DNA from: Pseudomonadota bacterium
GTDB taxonomy: Bacteria; Pseudomonadota; Alphaproteobacteria; Puniceispirillales; Marisalimonadaceae
Assembly: GCA_027625145.1 (NCBI GenBank)
Contig: JAQBXK010000012.1
Span: 1-53,564 of the forward strand
DNA: 53,564 nucleotides
Reading direction: 5' to 3'
Part shown: positions 25,284-34,470 of the stretch, piece by piece
Numbering within the stretch: the first letter of the stretch is position 1
How the letters are laid out: every line of letters starts with the position of its first letter
Notes under the pieces: generated by a model
The model's input: only the letters and a program-made list of their open reading frames with translations
The model's database searches: none
Told to the model about the DNA's origin: nothing
Program-made: the position numbers and the translations under genes

Positions 25284-25320
25284 CAAAAAAATTACACCGC
25301 TCAATCAAGAGCGGTGTAAT
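25284..25320 (-). terminator. Terminator of the NCS2 permease gene
   Basis: A perfect 12-bp stem (25291-25302 with 25309-25320) with a 6-base loop is followed on the minus strand by seven T (25291 to 25285). It lies between the permease stop (25351) and the deaminase ATG (25275). Because the deaminase start follows only about ten bases after the T-run, deaminase transcription must come from read-through; no room for a separate promoter is left. This suggests partial termination that sets a permease-to-enzyme ratio. Confidence 0.85.
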
Positions 25321-25350
25321 ATAACAGTAATTATATAATTTTTAAAACAG

Positions 25351-26679
25351 TTATTTATCTTCTTCAGGTAAAATTATATTTAATAAAACAGCTAAAAATG
25401 CAGCAGGCAATAAACCAGAAGTAAGTAGCATTTGCATTTCTCCTCCTAATCCTGCAACTGATGCTGGAACTTTTTGTAAACCAAAACCAATAGATAATGA
25501 GATTGCAAAAATCATCATATTTCTTCTATTCCAATCAACACCACTTAACATATTAATACCAGCAGACGCAACCATGCCAAACATCACAATAACACCTCCA
25601 CCTAATATAGCTATTGGCATAGAAGATACTAAAGCACCTATTTTGGGAATTAAACCACAAAGTATTAAGAAGATGGCGGCAATTGTAACTACCCTTCTAC
25701 TCATTACTCCTGTCATAGTAATCAATCCTACATTTTGACTAAAGCTTGTGTTTGGCAATCCTCCAAAAACACCTGCAATAGCGGTTCCAATACCATCAGC
25801 ATAAGTTCCTCCTTGTATTTCTTTGTCAGTAGCCTCTCTATTTGCACCACCTTTGGCTATGCCTGAGATATCACCTACGGTTTCAATTGCACTCACTATT
25901 GACATGAGACACATCGCTATTATTACTGTTAAATTTATATCAAAACCATATTTAAAAGGTTCTGGTAGGGCAAACCAAGCAGCGTTAGTAACTCCAGCAA
26001 AGCTTACGTCGCCCATTACTGCAGCAATAATATAAGCAACTATCATTCCGAGTAAAACTGAAGAGCTTGATACAATTCCTTTGGTCCAAAATTTTAAACC
26101 AAATGATACCACTATAACTATAATTGCAAGACTCCAATTTCCTATGCCTCCCCAAGTTGGCTTAGACATATTAAAATCACCAGCGCCTCCAGCTGCGTAT
26201 TCAATTCCTACCGGAATTAAGTAAATACCAATCGCTAAAATAATTATTCCAGAAACAAGTGGTGGAAACCAATGTCGAATTTTTCCAACTATTGTACCTA
26301 AAAATGCATGGAATATTCCACCAATCACTATCGCTCCAAATAGCGTGCCCATTCCAACTTTTGCAGCACCAATCATAACTGGTACAAAAGCAAAGCTAGT
26401 ACCTTGCATTACTGGTAATCTTGCCCCAACTGGTCCAAACCCGACTGTTTGCATCAAAGTAGCGATTCCTGCAAACAACATTGACATTTGAATTAAAAAC
26501 ACAGTATCAGCGCTTCCAAAAGCAAAGCCTGCTACACCAGCTATTATTATCGATGGTGTTATATTACTAACAAACATAGCCAAAACATGTTGTAAACCCA
26601 AAATAATTCCTACCTTTAATGGCGGAACATAATCTGGGTTTTTCAAATCTTCGGCTGAAACGTTTTCTAAATTACTCAA
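25351..26679 (-). CDS. NCS2-family xanthine/uracil (or urate) permease
   Basis: The 442-residue membrane protein with about 14 helices has the nucleobase-cation symporter-2 markers: GLQHVLAMFVSNITPSII, ARLPVMQGTSFAFVPVM, SAIETVGDISGIAKGG, and the signature region around QNVGLITMTGVMSRRVV. The family imports xanthine, urate or uracil with protons; the purine neighbours favour xanthine or urate. The start is TTG at 26679: GGGGAGG lies 5 bases upstream and no ATG fits. It has its own 274-base upstream region and a strong terminator downstream. Confidence 0.92.
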   Translation of the reverse strand: MSNLENVSAEDLKNPDYVPPLKVGIILGLQHVLAMFVSNITPSIIIAGVAGFAFGSADTVFLIQMSMLFAGIATLMQTVGFGPVGARLPVMQGTSFAFVPVMIGAAKVGMGTLFGAIVIGGIFHAFLGTIVGKIRHWFPPLVSGIIILAIGIYLIPVGIEYAAGGAGDFNMSKPTWGGIGNWSLAIIVIVVSFGLKFWTKGIVSSSSVLLGMIVAYIIAAVMGDVSFAGVTNAAWFALPEPFKYGFDINLTVIIAMCLMSIVSAIETVGDISGIAKGGANREATDKEIQGGTYADGIGTAIAGVFGGLPNTSFSQNVGLITMTGVMSRRVVTIAAIFLILCGLIPKIGALVSSMPIAILGGGVIVMFGMVASAGINMLSGVDWNRRNMMIFAISLSIGFGLQKVPASVAGLGGEMQMLLTSGLLPAAFLAVLLNIILPEEDK

Positions 26680-26701
26680 TCTAACCTCCCCTATATATTG
26701 A

Positions 26702-26739
26702 CAATACTTTAAACTGGATCACAACGTATTGATAAATAC
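26702..26739 (-). promoter_or_regulatory. Leader with mutually exclusive short hairpins before the permease
   Basis: In the permease mRNA leader, CAATAC (plus 26726-26731) can pair either with GTATT upstream (26735-26739) or with GTATTG downstream (26702-26707), just ahead of the Shine-Dalgarno sequence. The two pairings exclude each other. The stems are short (5-6 bp) and AT-rich, so this is only a candidate for control. No known purine or xanthine riboswitch consensus is seen. Confidence 0.25.
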
Positions 26740-26953
26740 AAATTATTTATAATTAGCTTGTTAAATGATTGGTTTGAAATATTTTTTTAATAATTAATAA
26801 TAATAAAAGTTAATTTAAAAATATTTCTTTAAGGTTATCTATTATATTGATACTTATATACGAATTCACTTATTAATAACTATATGAACAAAAAATAACT
26901 TCTTTTTTAAAGTAAGATATCCCAAATCTTTATTCCAATTAAAAATTAATATA

Positions 26954-29236
26954 CTAACCTTTGATTGACTTTAATATTTCAGACGGCGTTGCTGGAGCGT
27001 TAAGCAATTCGGGTCTGGCATTTAATCCAGATGCTCTAATAGCTTCTTTAATAGCTAGAAAATAAGAAATAGCCAATAACAAGGGTGGCTCGCCAACTGC
27101 CTTAGATCTAAAAATAGTTTTTTCATCATTGTCAGCTTTCTCTAGAAGCTTAACATTAAATTTCCTTGGAATATCTCTGCTTCCAGGTAACTTATAAGTA
27201 GATGGTCCAGTCGTTAACAACTTTCCATTACTAGCAAAAACAAGCTCTTCGCATGTTAGCCATCCCAAACCTTGAATAAACCCGCCTTCTATTTGACCAA
27301 TATCAATATTTTCATTTAAAGATTTCCCACAATCTTGTATTATATCAGCTCTAATTATTCTACTTTCACCAGTATTAATATCAATTAAAGCCTCAGATAA
27401 AGCTGCTCCCCAAGTAAAATAAAAATAAGGATGCCCATATAATTTATCTTGGTTCCAATGTATCTTAGGTGTTTTATAAAACCCAGTTGAAGATAAGGAT
27501 ATCCTATTATCCCAGCATGAATGAGCTAGTTCAGAAAATGACATACTATTTTTGCCAGCCCGTATTCTACCATTATAAAAAATAATATCAGATTTTGATT
27601 TTTTAAATAATTGAGCTATATGAGATATCATTCTTTTTTTAATTTGATCAGCTGCATTCCAAGCAGCCATTCCATTTAAATCTGAACCAGATGATGCTGC
27701 TGTTGCAGAAGTATTAGGAACTTCAGCCGTATTCGTAGAAGTGATATGAATTTGGTCTACAGGTACCTTAAAACATTCTGCAACAACTTGGGCTACCTTA
27801 ATAAACAAACCTTGCCCCATTTCAGTCCCACCATGATTTAATCTAATAGAGCCATCAGAGTATACATTAACTAATGCGCCAGCTTGATTAAATGAAGGTT
27901 TATTGAAGGAAATGCCAAATTTAGCAGGCATCATAGCAAGGCCTTTCCTAAAAGGATAGCCTTGGTGTATTTGCTTTAAATTAAAACTCTTAACAGATTT
28001 TATTCTACCAGAATAGTTACTTAATTTATGAAGTTGTCTTAAAACTTTATTAATCCTTGGTTTTGAAACATTTTGTCCATAAGGAGTTGTTAATCCATTA
28101 ACTTTAGAATAATAGTTTACTTTTCTAATTTCATCTAATGGCTTACTTAAATATTTAGAAATATTGTAAAGAATATTTTCAATTACTAACATTCCTTGAG
28201 GCCCCCCAAACCCTCTAAAAGCTGTGTTTGAAACTGTATTAGTTTTACAAACATATCCTTTAGCTTTTATTGACTTTAAATAATAACAATTATCTAAATG
28301 AGTTAATGCTCGTGTCATTACCGGTCCAGATAAATCTAATACGTTTCCACCATTACTTAATAATATAAGATCTAGTCCATTTAGCTTTCCATTCTTTGAA
28401 AAACCTACGTTATAGTAAACTTTAAAATTATGCCTTTTGCCAGTAGCGGTCATATCTTCATGTCTATTAAGACGAATTTTAACAGGCTGTTTAGTAACAA
28501 AAGCACTCAGAGCAGATATAGCTGCAAAAATTGTTGCCTGACTTTCTTTGCCTCCAAATCCTCCTCCCAATCTTCTTACTTTGCTCTCAATTTTTGCCGC
28601 AGGTATATTTAATACATTACTTACACCGTGCTGAACTTCCGTTGGATGTTGTGAACTGGACCAAACAGTAAATTCTTCATTTTCCCCTGGAAAAGTTAAT
28701 GCAACATGTGTTTCTAGATAAAAATGATCTTGCCCTCCGATTTCAAAATTATCAGAAAGTTTACATTCAGAGTTTTTCATTTCAATTTCTACAGAACCTT
28801 TTTCTAAAATTATTGGATCAATTAGAAAAGATTTTTTCTGATATGCGTCATCTAACGTTAATATTGGGTCGGCAATAACCTCCACTTCAACGTCAACCAT
28901 GCTACTTGCATATAGAGCTTCTTGATATGTTTTAGCCAAAACAACTGCAACTGGCTGTCCATAATAAGTGATCATATCTTCAGCAAGAATAGGTTCTCCT
29001 TTTTTAATTGGACCGATGTCATTTTCGCCGGGAATATCTTTTGCAGTTATGATTTTTGAATAAAATGGTAATTTGAGTAATTTACTAGAGTTAATTTTTT
29101 TTAATTTACCATAAGCATTTTTTGATAAAACAAGTGCTCCATGCAAAAGATTTTCTTGGGCAGGCATATCGTCAATATAAATTGCTTGTCCTGTAGCATG
29201 CCTTATAGATGAATCATGTAATATCATTTTATTCAT
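26954..29236 (-). CDS. xdhB: Xanthine dehydrogenase, molybdopterin-binding subunit
   Basis: The 760-residue large subunit has the usual order of the aldehyde-oxidase/xanthine-dehydrogenase a/b hammerhead domain (about 10-120) and the molybdopterin-binding domain. Motifs include RRLGGGFGGKE, NTAFRGFGGPQGM, GGTEMGQGLFIKVAQ, TSATAASSGSDLNG and the catalytic glutamate E716 in KAVGEPPLLLA. It hydroxylates hypoxanthine and xanthine to urate using water. The gene overlaps xdhA by eight bases, so both subunits are made together. No xdhC (sulfurating chaperone) follows; the next gene is the permease after 274 bases. Confidence 0.93.
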   Translation of the reverse strand: MNKMILHDSSIRHATGQAIYIDDMPAQENLLHGALVLSKNAYGKLKKINSSKLLKLPFYSKIITAKDIPGENDIGPIKKGEPILAEDMITYYGQPVAVVLAKTYQEALYASSMVDVEVEVIADPILTLDDAYQKKSFLIDPIILEKGSVEIEMKNSECKLSDNFEIGGQDHFYLETHVALTFPGENEEFTVWSSSQHPTEVQHGVSNVLNIPAAKIESKVRRLGGGFGGKESQATIFAAISALSAFVTKQPVKIRLNRHEDMTATGKRHNFKVYYNVGFSKNGKLNGLDLILLSNGGNVLDLSGPVMTRALTHLDNCYYLKSIKAKGYVCKTNTVSNTAFRGFGGPQGMLVIENILYNISKYLSKPLDEIRKVNYYSKVNGLTTPYGQNVSKPRINKVLRQLHKLSNYSGRIKSVKSFNLKQIHQGYPFRKGLAMMPAKFGISFNKPSFNQAGALVNVYSDGSIRLNHGGTEMGQGLFIKVAQVVAECFKVPVDQIHITSTNTAEVPNTSATAASSGSDLNGMAAWNAADQIKKRMISHIAQLFKKSKSDIIFYNGRIRAGKNSMSFSELAHSCWDNRISLSSTGFYKTPKIHWNQDKLYGHPYFYFTWGAALSEALIDINTGESRIIRADIIQDCGKSLNENIDIGQIEGGFIQGLGWLTCEELVFASNGKLLTTGPSTYKLPGSRDIPRKFNVKLLEKADNDEKTIFRSKAVGEPPLLLAISYFLAIKEAIRASGLNARPELLNAPATPSEILKSIKG

Positions 29237-30644
29237 CTTTAAAGTCCATTATAGACATTGTGTTTGAATTTTCTTTTAAACACTTTTCCAATCTTTTGAA
29301 CAAACCTTTTAAAGATTCAATTCTATAATTAGAAGTTCCTCTTAAATCAGAAATAGGTTGAACAAATTTGTCGATTTGGTTAATAGCAGTTAATATAGAA
29401 ACTTCAATTGTTTTTCCTGTCATTATCTTACAAAGGCTTTCTAAATATTTAGGTATTTCAGCAACCCCACCTGCTGCAATATGAATATCTTCAATAATAT
29501 TATTTTTAGTTTTTAAATAAATAGAAAGAGAAATAGTTGAAATATCTTGATCATATCGTTTTGATAACTTCCAACAAAAAAATTTATATCCTCCATTAGG
29601 CAAAGGAATTTCAATAGATCTTATAATTTGATCTTTTTTTAATATATTTTTTCTATACCCTAAATAAAAATCTCTGAGTAAAACAGAAGTATCTCCATTA
29701 TGGCCAAATAAATTAATTTTTGAGTTTAAAGCTAACAAAACTGGAGCTAAATCTCCAATTGGACTTGAAGTAGAAATATTGCCTCCAATAGTACCTTGAT
29801 TTCTAATCTGAGGAGATCCAAATCTTTGCAAAATCTCTACTAATTGCGGTATTTTATTTTTTACAATCTCTAAAAAACCTTCTATAGAAACGCAACTTCC
29901 AATAATTAAATTATCATTAGTAATTTTGTTAATCTTTAATTCTACTATACTATCCAAACAAATAATTACATTTTTTTTTTCATTCACAATAGGTCTTCTT
30001 AAATTTAAATCAGTTCCTCCAGCTAAAAAATTATAATTTTCATGAGCAGTTAATTTTAACATTTCTTCTAAATTCTTAGGATTGTAATAAGTTACATTTC
30101 CTAATTTAATATCTTTATTGTGTTCTAAAAATTTTATAGTTTTTAAAGGTTTTCTTAATTTTGAAGCGACTTTGATAGCTTTAATTATTGGTGAATAACC
30201 AGTACACCTACATAGGTTTCCTGAAATGGCATCATTAATTGTATCATCATTTATTTTTTTATTAGAATTAAATAAACTTATACCAGAGATTATAAATCCA
30301 GGAGTGCAATATCCACATTGAGAAGCATTTTCTTCTGAGAAAGCTGTTTGAATAGGATGTGGGGCTATATCATTACCAACACCTTCAATAGTAACAATAC
30401 CTTTACCAACAACTTGTCCAACTCTAACTAAACATGAGTTGACAGGCTTAAGTTCAGAATTAAGACCATCATGAAGTAAAATTGAGCAAGCTCCACAATC
30501 ACCCTCCGCACAACCTTCTTTTGTCCCACTTAGTTTTAGATTTGTTCTTATCAAATCTAAAACTGTAATATCATGATCTACATTACTGATTATTGTTTTT
30601 TTGCCATTAACATAAATAATGTTTGAAGGTTGTAATAAATCCAA
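29229..30644 (-). CDS. xdhA: Xanthine dehydrogenase, FeS/FAD subunit
   Basis: The 471-residue small subunit has a plant-type 2Fe-2S domain (C45, C50, C53, C71), a second 2Fe-2S helical domain (C110, C113, C145, C147), then an FAD domain (FLAGGTDLN at 207-214; FGSPQIRNQGTIGGNI around 279-294) and the CO dehydrogenase flavoprotein C-terminal domain. It passes electrons from the molybdenum site to NAD+. The start is TTG at 30644, with GGAG about 8 bases upstream; no ATG lies in the N-terminal region. A promoter with TATACT is seen just upstream. Confidence 0.92.
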   Translation of the reverse strand: MDLLQPSNIIYVNGKKTIISNVDHDITVLDLIRTNLKLSGTKEGCAEGDCGACSILLHDGLNSELKPVNSCLVRVGQVVGKGIVTIEGVGNDIAPHPIQTAFSEENASQCGYCTPGFIISGISLFNSNKKINDDTINDAISGNLCRCTGYSPIIKAIKVASKLRKPLKTIKFLEHNKDIKLGNVTYYNPKNLEEMLKLTAHENYNFLAGGTDLNLRRPIVNEKKNVIICLDSIVELKINKITNDNLIIGSCVSIEGFLEIVKNKIPQLVEILQRFGSPQIRNQGTIGGNISTSSPIGDLAPVLLALNSKINLFGHNGDTSVLLRDFYLGYRKNILKKDQIIRSIEIPLPNGGYKFFCWKLSKRYDQDISTISLSIYLKTKNNIIEDIHIAAGGVAEIPKYLESLCKIMTGKTIEVSILTAINQIDKFVQPISDLRGTSNYRIESLKGLFKRLEKCLKENSNTMSIMDFKDE

Positions 30645-30682
30645 AAATATACTCCATAACTTTTAAAAATCATGACAAAAAG

Positions 30683-30712
30683 AGTATAGCTAATGTATTT
30701 GAAAAAAATCAA
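30683..30712 (-). promoter_or_regulatory. Probable promoter of xdhAB
   Basis: On the minus strand TTGATT (plus 30707-30712) and TATACT (plus 30683-30688) are separated by 18 bases. The -10 ends about 38 bases before the xdhA TTG start, leaving room for a short leader with GGAG. This is one of the better sigma70-like matches in the window. Confidence 0.5.
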
Positions 30713-30751
30713 ATTAAAGATATTTATAATTAGATAATTGATTTCTAATTT

Positions 30752-31885
30752 CTATATTATAGCTGATTGAAATCGATCTACATTATGTATATTTAATTTT
30801 TCTGCAGTCTGTTTAATGTTTTCCCATACTATTGGAGCAACAGGTAAACCATTAGCCATTCTATCACTATTAGTTATTATTTCTTTATCACCAGGTATTA
30901 ATACTTTGCCATTCTTATCTGAGGGAGGAGATGCTCTTACAAAACTTGCATAAGACTGGACTTCTTTAGTAAAGTAATCAAGATCAACCATTTTTTCAAC
31001 TGAGATGTATATTGACAACATGCCATTTGCAAATTTTCTTTTTTCTTTATCATCTATACCAGCGGAAACGCCTGAACCTGTCAAAGCTCCACCCAACATT
31101 TCCATCATAAAATTTATTCCAGAACCTTTATGCAAACCAAAAGCAGTGATTGCTCCTGTTCCATTCTCAGAATCTGGAACTTCATCTTCTCCAATTTTGC
31201 CATACATTACCTCTGGATTTGTACTTAAATTACCAGAACTGTCGACTAATGCTCCAGCTGGAAGAGGCTTACCTCCTTTTTGAGCAACCATTACCTTTCC
31301 CTCGGCAACTGTAGATGTAGCCATATCAAGGATTATATGCTCTTTATCTTTGGATGGGATACCTATAGCTAAAGGAGATGTACTTCCACGTCTATCAGTT
31401 CCTCCAAACGGAGCGACAAGTAAGCTTCCTCTTACATTTACAAAATGAAAAGAAATAAATCCTGCATCAGCCGCTCTTTCTGCCCAGTCACCGATTCTAC
31501 CAAGATGTCCAGAATTTCTTAAACCTACAACAGACACACCATGTGTTTTTGCTCTCTTAATACCCTCATCTACTGCATACTCACCTGCAACTTGTCCAAA
31601 ACCTTGTTTAGCATCCAAACAAGCTAACGCACCTGCGTCTATAACTAACTCTGCTTTTCTATTAGCAAAGACCCATTCCCTTTCCATCCATTCAAAGTAT
31701 CTTGGAACTCTAACAATTCCATGACTATCATGACCTTTTAAATTTGCACCACAAAGTCTTTCTGCAATAGTTTTTGCTTCATAATCACTACATTCTTTTG
31801 TTTTAAACATCTCTGAAATGAGCTCTATTGCATCTTTTACTTTAATACGAATTTCTGGTTTTTTAGACAATTGATTTCCCCTCAT
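30752..31885 (-). CDS. Ldh-family oxidoreductase, YbiC-like hydroxycarboxylate dehydrogenase
   Basis: The 377-residue product is of the malate/L-lactate dehydrogenase family. It has KGHDSHGIVRVPRYFEW (catalytic His), RNSGHLGRIGDWAERA, VAPFGGTDRRGSTSPLAIGIPS and FGLHKGSGINFMMEMLGGAL. The DRRGSTSPLAIGIP segment is nearer to YbiC-type hydroxycarboxylate dehydrogenases than to the other Ldh paralogue at 7574-8620. Ureidoglycolate dehydrogenase (AllD) belongs to the same family, so oxidation of ureidoglycolate from the nearby pathway is possible. The ATG at 31885 lacks a ribosome binding site; TTG at 31870 has AGGGGA six bases upstream and may be the true start. Confidence 0.85.
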   Translation of the reverse strand: MRGNQLSKKPEIRIKVKDAIELISEMFKTKECSDYEAKTIAERLCGANLKGHDSHGIVRVPRYFEWMEREWVFANRKAELVIDAGALACLDAKQGFGQVAGEYAVDEGIKRAKTHGVSVVGLRNSGHLGRIGDWAERAADAGFISFHFVNVRGSLLVAPFGGTDRRGSTSPLAIGIPSKDKEHIILDMATSTVAEGKVMVAQKGGKPLPAGALVDSSGNLSTNPEVMYGKIGEDEVPDSENGTGAITAFGLHKGSGINFMMEMLGGALTGSGVSAGIDDKEKRKFANGMLSIYISVEKMVDLDYFTKEVQSYASFVRASPPSDKNGKVLIPGDKEIITNSDRMANGLPVAPIVWENIKQTAEKLNIHNVDRFQSAII

Positions 31886-31981
31886 ATATTACAGAATAAT
31901 TTTTATTATCATAAATTTAATTAGTATAATTGTAAAATTTAATTAATATATTAAGTAAAATAAAAATATGAATTTTCTTAT

Positions 31982-33061
31982 ATGAATTTCAAAGATAGAA
32001 TAATTTTGAAAAAATTTAATACTATTATCAAAACGCTCTTAATTGGAGCTTTAAGTGGAACAATTTTTAACGTTTTATTATTTCCTTTGCCTTGGGTTTT
32101 AGGTCCAGCTTTTTTTGTTGCTGTATTTGCTCTTATCGGGACAGAAGTCAACATCCCTCAAAATTTAAGAAACCCTTTTATAGGTATAATTGGAATATGG
32201 CTTGGAAAATCTTTCTCTTCATCTGTATTTTTAGAGTTTAATGATTGGATTTTCTCAATAACTTTATTATTTTTGTATGTCCCTTTTTCATACTTAATTA
32301 CTTATTTATTTCTAAATAAAATTCGTAATTTGGGTAAAGCAGAATCATTTTTCATGGCTTCTCCTGGAGGATTAATTGAAATGGTTTTAGGAGCTGAAGA
32401 ATGCGGCGCCAACTCAAAACAAGTAGGTCTTGTTCATATGATGAGAATATTTTTAACTGTATTTACTATTCCAACATTAATATTAATTATATTTCCTGGT
32501 TCATTTGAAAGAGAACCTTTATGGCCTAGTTTATCTGGCAGCATTCTCGACTGTTTTATAATTATATTAATAATTCCTGCTGGTCTTTTTTTTGGTAAAA
32601 TTTTTAGAATACCTGGAACACGTTTGTTTGGACCACTAATAATAAGTGCTGTTCTTCACATGACAGAAACCATTAATCTAAATGCACCAGTAATTATTTT
32701 TATCTTTGCACAGTTAATGACAGGAAGTTTTTTTGGAAGCAATATGAATGGACTAACATGGAGAATAGCAAGACAATATGTTGGCCACGCCATTACAATA
32801 GTGATTTCATTGGGGATATGTATGATACCTTTTATCTTAATTATCACATCTATTATAAGCGCAAGGCCCGAAGCAATAATACTAGCCTATTCACCGGGAG
32901 GAATAAATGAAATGGGTTTAGTTGCCGCTACATTAGGAATAAAACCAGCTTTTGTTATAACACATCATTTATTTAGATTATTTATTGTTGTTTTACTTTT
33001 AGGATTTGCTCAAAAATTTATTTACCCTAAGCTAAAAATTTTATTGCAAAATTCAAAATGA
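31982..33061 (+). CDS. AbrB-family membrane protein (PF05145 type)
   Basis: The 359-residue product has about ten membrane helices in two repeats, each with a P-W-x-L-G-P near its start or a P-G-G-x-x-E-M motif in the loop (SPGGLIEM near 125, SPGGINEM near 302) and a histidine-rich HMMRIF or HHLFRLF following. This is the AbrB transporter family, named after a Bacillus expression effect and not a DNA-binding AbrB. Substrates are uncertain. It is followed by a DapA-like lyase after 49 bases. A second AbrB protein lies at 34471-35532 in the opposite direction. Confidence 0.8.
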   Translation: MNFKDRIILKKFNTIIKTLLIGALSGTIFNVLLFPLPWVLGPAFFVAVFALIGTEVNIPQNLRNPFIGIIGIWLGKSFSSSVFLEFNDWIFSITLLFLYVPFSYLITYLFLNKIRNLGKAESFFMASPGGLIEMVLGAEECGANSKQVGLVHMMRIFLTVFTIPTLILIIFPGSFEREPLWPSLSGSILDCFIIILIIPAGLFFGKIFRIPGTRLFGPLIISAVLHMTETINLNAPVIIFIFAQLMTGSFFGSNMNGLTWRIARQYVGHAITIVISLGICMIPFILIITSIISARPEAIILAYSPGGINEMGLVAATLGIKPAFVITHHLFRLFIVVLLLGFAQKFIYPKLKILLQNSK

Positions 33062-33110
33062 AATTTGTTTATTCTTAATTTTAATGTAAAATATTTAATA
33101 AGCTTTATTT

Positions 33111-34022
33111 ATGGAGAAAAAATTGATTAAAGGACTAATTGCACCAATATTAACACCATTTGACAATCAACTTAAAGTTGAACAAACAATGTATAATGAG
33201 CTTGCTAAAAGTTTAATTGAAAATGGATGTTCCGGACTTGCTCCTTTTGGAACTACTGGCGAAGCTCTTTCTCTTGGAAATAAAGAAAGAATGAACGCTT
33301 TAGAAGGATTAATAAACAGTGGCGTTAACCCAAAAATTTTAATTCCAGGCACTGGTTTATGTAACTTACCTGATACTATTACAATTACAAAACATGCTGT
33401 AAATCTAGGTTGTCATGGGGTAATGACTTTACCTCCTTTTTATTTTAAAGGCATGAGTGACAAAGGATTATACGAGCATTTTGAAAAATTAATTGAAGGT
33501 GTGGACGATAATAACCTTAAGATCTATTTATATCACATTCCTCAAGTTTGTGGCGTAGGACTTTCTATAGAATTAGTTCAAAAACTTAAATCATCTTACC
33601 CAGATATAATTGTAGGTATAAAGGATAGTTCTGGTGTTTGGGAAAACACAGAAGCTCTTCTAGATATTAAAGATTTGATAGTTTATCCAGGTGCAGAGTT
33701 ACCTGTGATTGAAGCTATTAAACTAGGTGCTCCAGGATGTATTTCAGCAACTGCCAATCTTAATAGTAAGGATATTTCTGAGGTTATAAACCTATGCCAT
33801 TCAAGTAAATGGGATGAGGCAGAAAGTTTGCAAATAAAAGTAAAAAAAGTCAGATTGTTATTTCAAGATTACGCCCCTATTCCTGCGCAAAAATCTCTCT
33901 TAGCTATGCAAACTAAGAATGCTTTGTGGAAAAACTTAAGGCCTCCTCTACAACAAATTTCTGAAGACAAAACTTTAGAATTATCTAATGTTCTTAAAGA
34001 TGAATTTGGCTTTACGTTTTAA
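33111..34022 (+). CDS. DapA-family (dihydrodipicolinate synthase-like) lyase
   Basis: The 303-residue TIM-barrel class I aldolase has the pyruvate-binding GTTGE (47-51), Tyr141 in YLYHIP and the Schiff-base lysine K171 in GIKDSSG. The family joins or splits pyruvate or related 2-oxo acids. The protein deviates from true DapA in its C-terminal half and it stands in a transporter context, so a catabolic 2-oxo-acid aldolase or dehydratase is more likely than lysine synthesis. It is preceded by an AbrB-type carrier and followed by a GFA-like gene after 16 bases. Confidence 0.85.
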   Translation: MEKKLIKGLIAPILTPFDNQLKVEQTMYNELAKSLIENGCSGLAPFGTTGEALSLGNKERMNALEGLINSGVNPKILIPGTGLCNLPDTITITKHAVNLGCHGVMTLPPFYFKGMSDKGLYEHFEKLIEGVDDNNLKIYLYHIPQVCGVGLSIELVQKLKSSYPDIIVGIKDSSGVWENTEALLDIKDLIVYPGAELPVIEAIKLGAPGCISATANLNSKDISEVINLCHSSKWDEAESLQIKVKKVRLLFQDYAPIPAQKSLLAMQTKNALWKNLRPPLQQISEDKTLELSNVLKDEFGFTF

Positions 34023-34038
34023 ATGGTAATATAATATT

Positions 34039-34449
34039 ATGAGAATTAAGGACTTAACCCTTCCTCTTAAGGGCCAATGTCATTGCGGCTCAGTAATTTT
34101 TGAAATTTATACAAATATTATAGACTTAAGAAGATGCAATTGTTCTATTTGTAGAAGAAAAAGTTTTGTAATGGGCACATCATCAGAAAAAGATTTTGTA
34201 ATTACTTCAGGTAAAGAATTTTTAAATGTTTATAAATGGAATACGAATATTGCTGAACACTATTTTTGTAAAGTCTGTGGCATCAACACCCATCACAAAA
34301 GAAGAACTCCTTTAAACCAATTTGGTTATAATATTGGGTGTATTGAAGGTTTTGAAATGAAATGGATTGAAAATATTCCTTTCGTTGATAACACCTCTAA
34401 GACGATAGTAAACATCAATAGAAAAAATGCTGGCATTGAAATCAAATAA
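34039..34449 (+). CDS. GFA/CENP-V-family zinc-binding protein
   Basis: The 136-residue beta-sandwich protein has the family's cysteine pattern: C14 and C16 (GQCHCGSV), C33, C35 and C38 (CNCSIC), C77 and C80 (CKVCG) followed by HH. These bind zinc. Family members were named after glutathione-dependent formaldehyde activation, but most have unknown substrates, often thiol adducts. It ends the short plus-strand unit after the DapA-like gene and converges with the AbrB gene. Confidence 0.85.
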   Translation: MRIKDLTLPLKGQCHCGSVIFEIYTNIIDLRRCNCSICRRKSFVMGTSSEKDFVITSGKEFLNVYKWNTNIAEHYFCKVCGINTHHKRRTPLNQFGYNIGCIEGFEMKWIENIPFVDNTSKTIVNINRKNAGIEIK

Positions 34450-34470
34450 TATCAATTCTAAAATGTGATT

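Noticed and set aside
25276-25308. Longer start (TTG 25308) of the deaminase
   Set aside because: The added codons would run through the loop and stem of a clear terminator, while the ATG at 25275 begins at the usual N terminus of the family.
26680-26953. Purine or xanthine riboswitch upstream of the NCS2 permease
   Set aside because: The region is almost purely AT with no GC-stable three-way junction or known conserved loops; only a weak alternative hairpin remains, which is reported separately.
31943-31954. Perfect palindrome TTAATATATTAA as another hpaR-type site
   Set aside because: It contains only A and T, which is expected by chance at this base composition, and lacks the single G/C that marks the other copies.
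31982-33061. AbrB transcriptional regulator
   Set aside because: The protein is an integral membrane protein with ten helices; the name comes from a family label and not from the DNA-binding AbrB fold.
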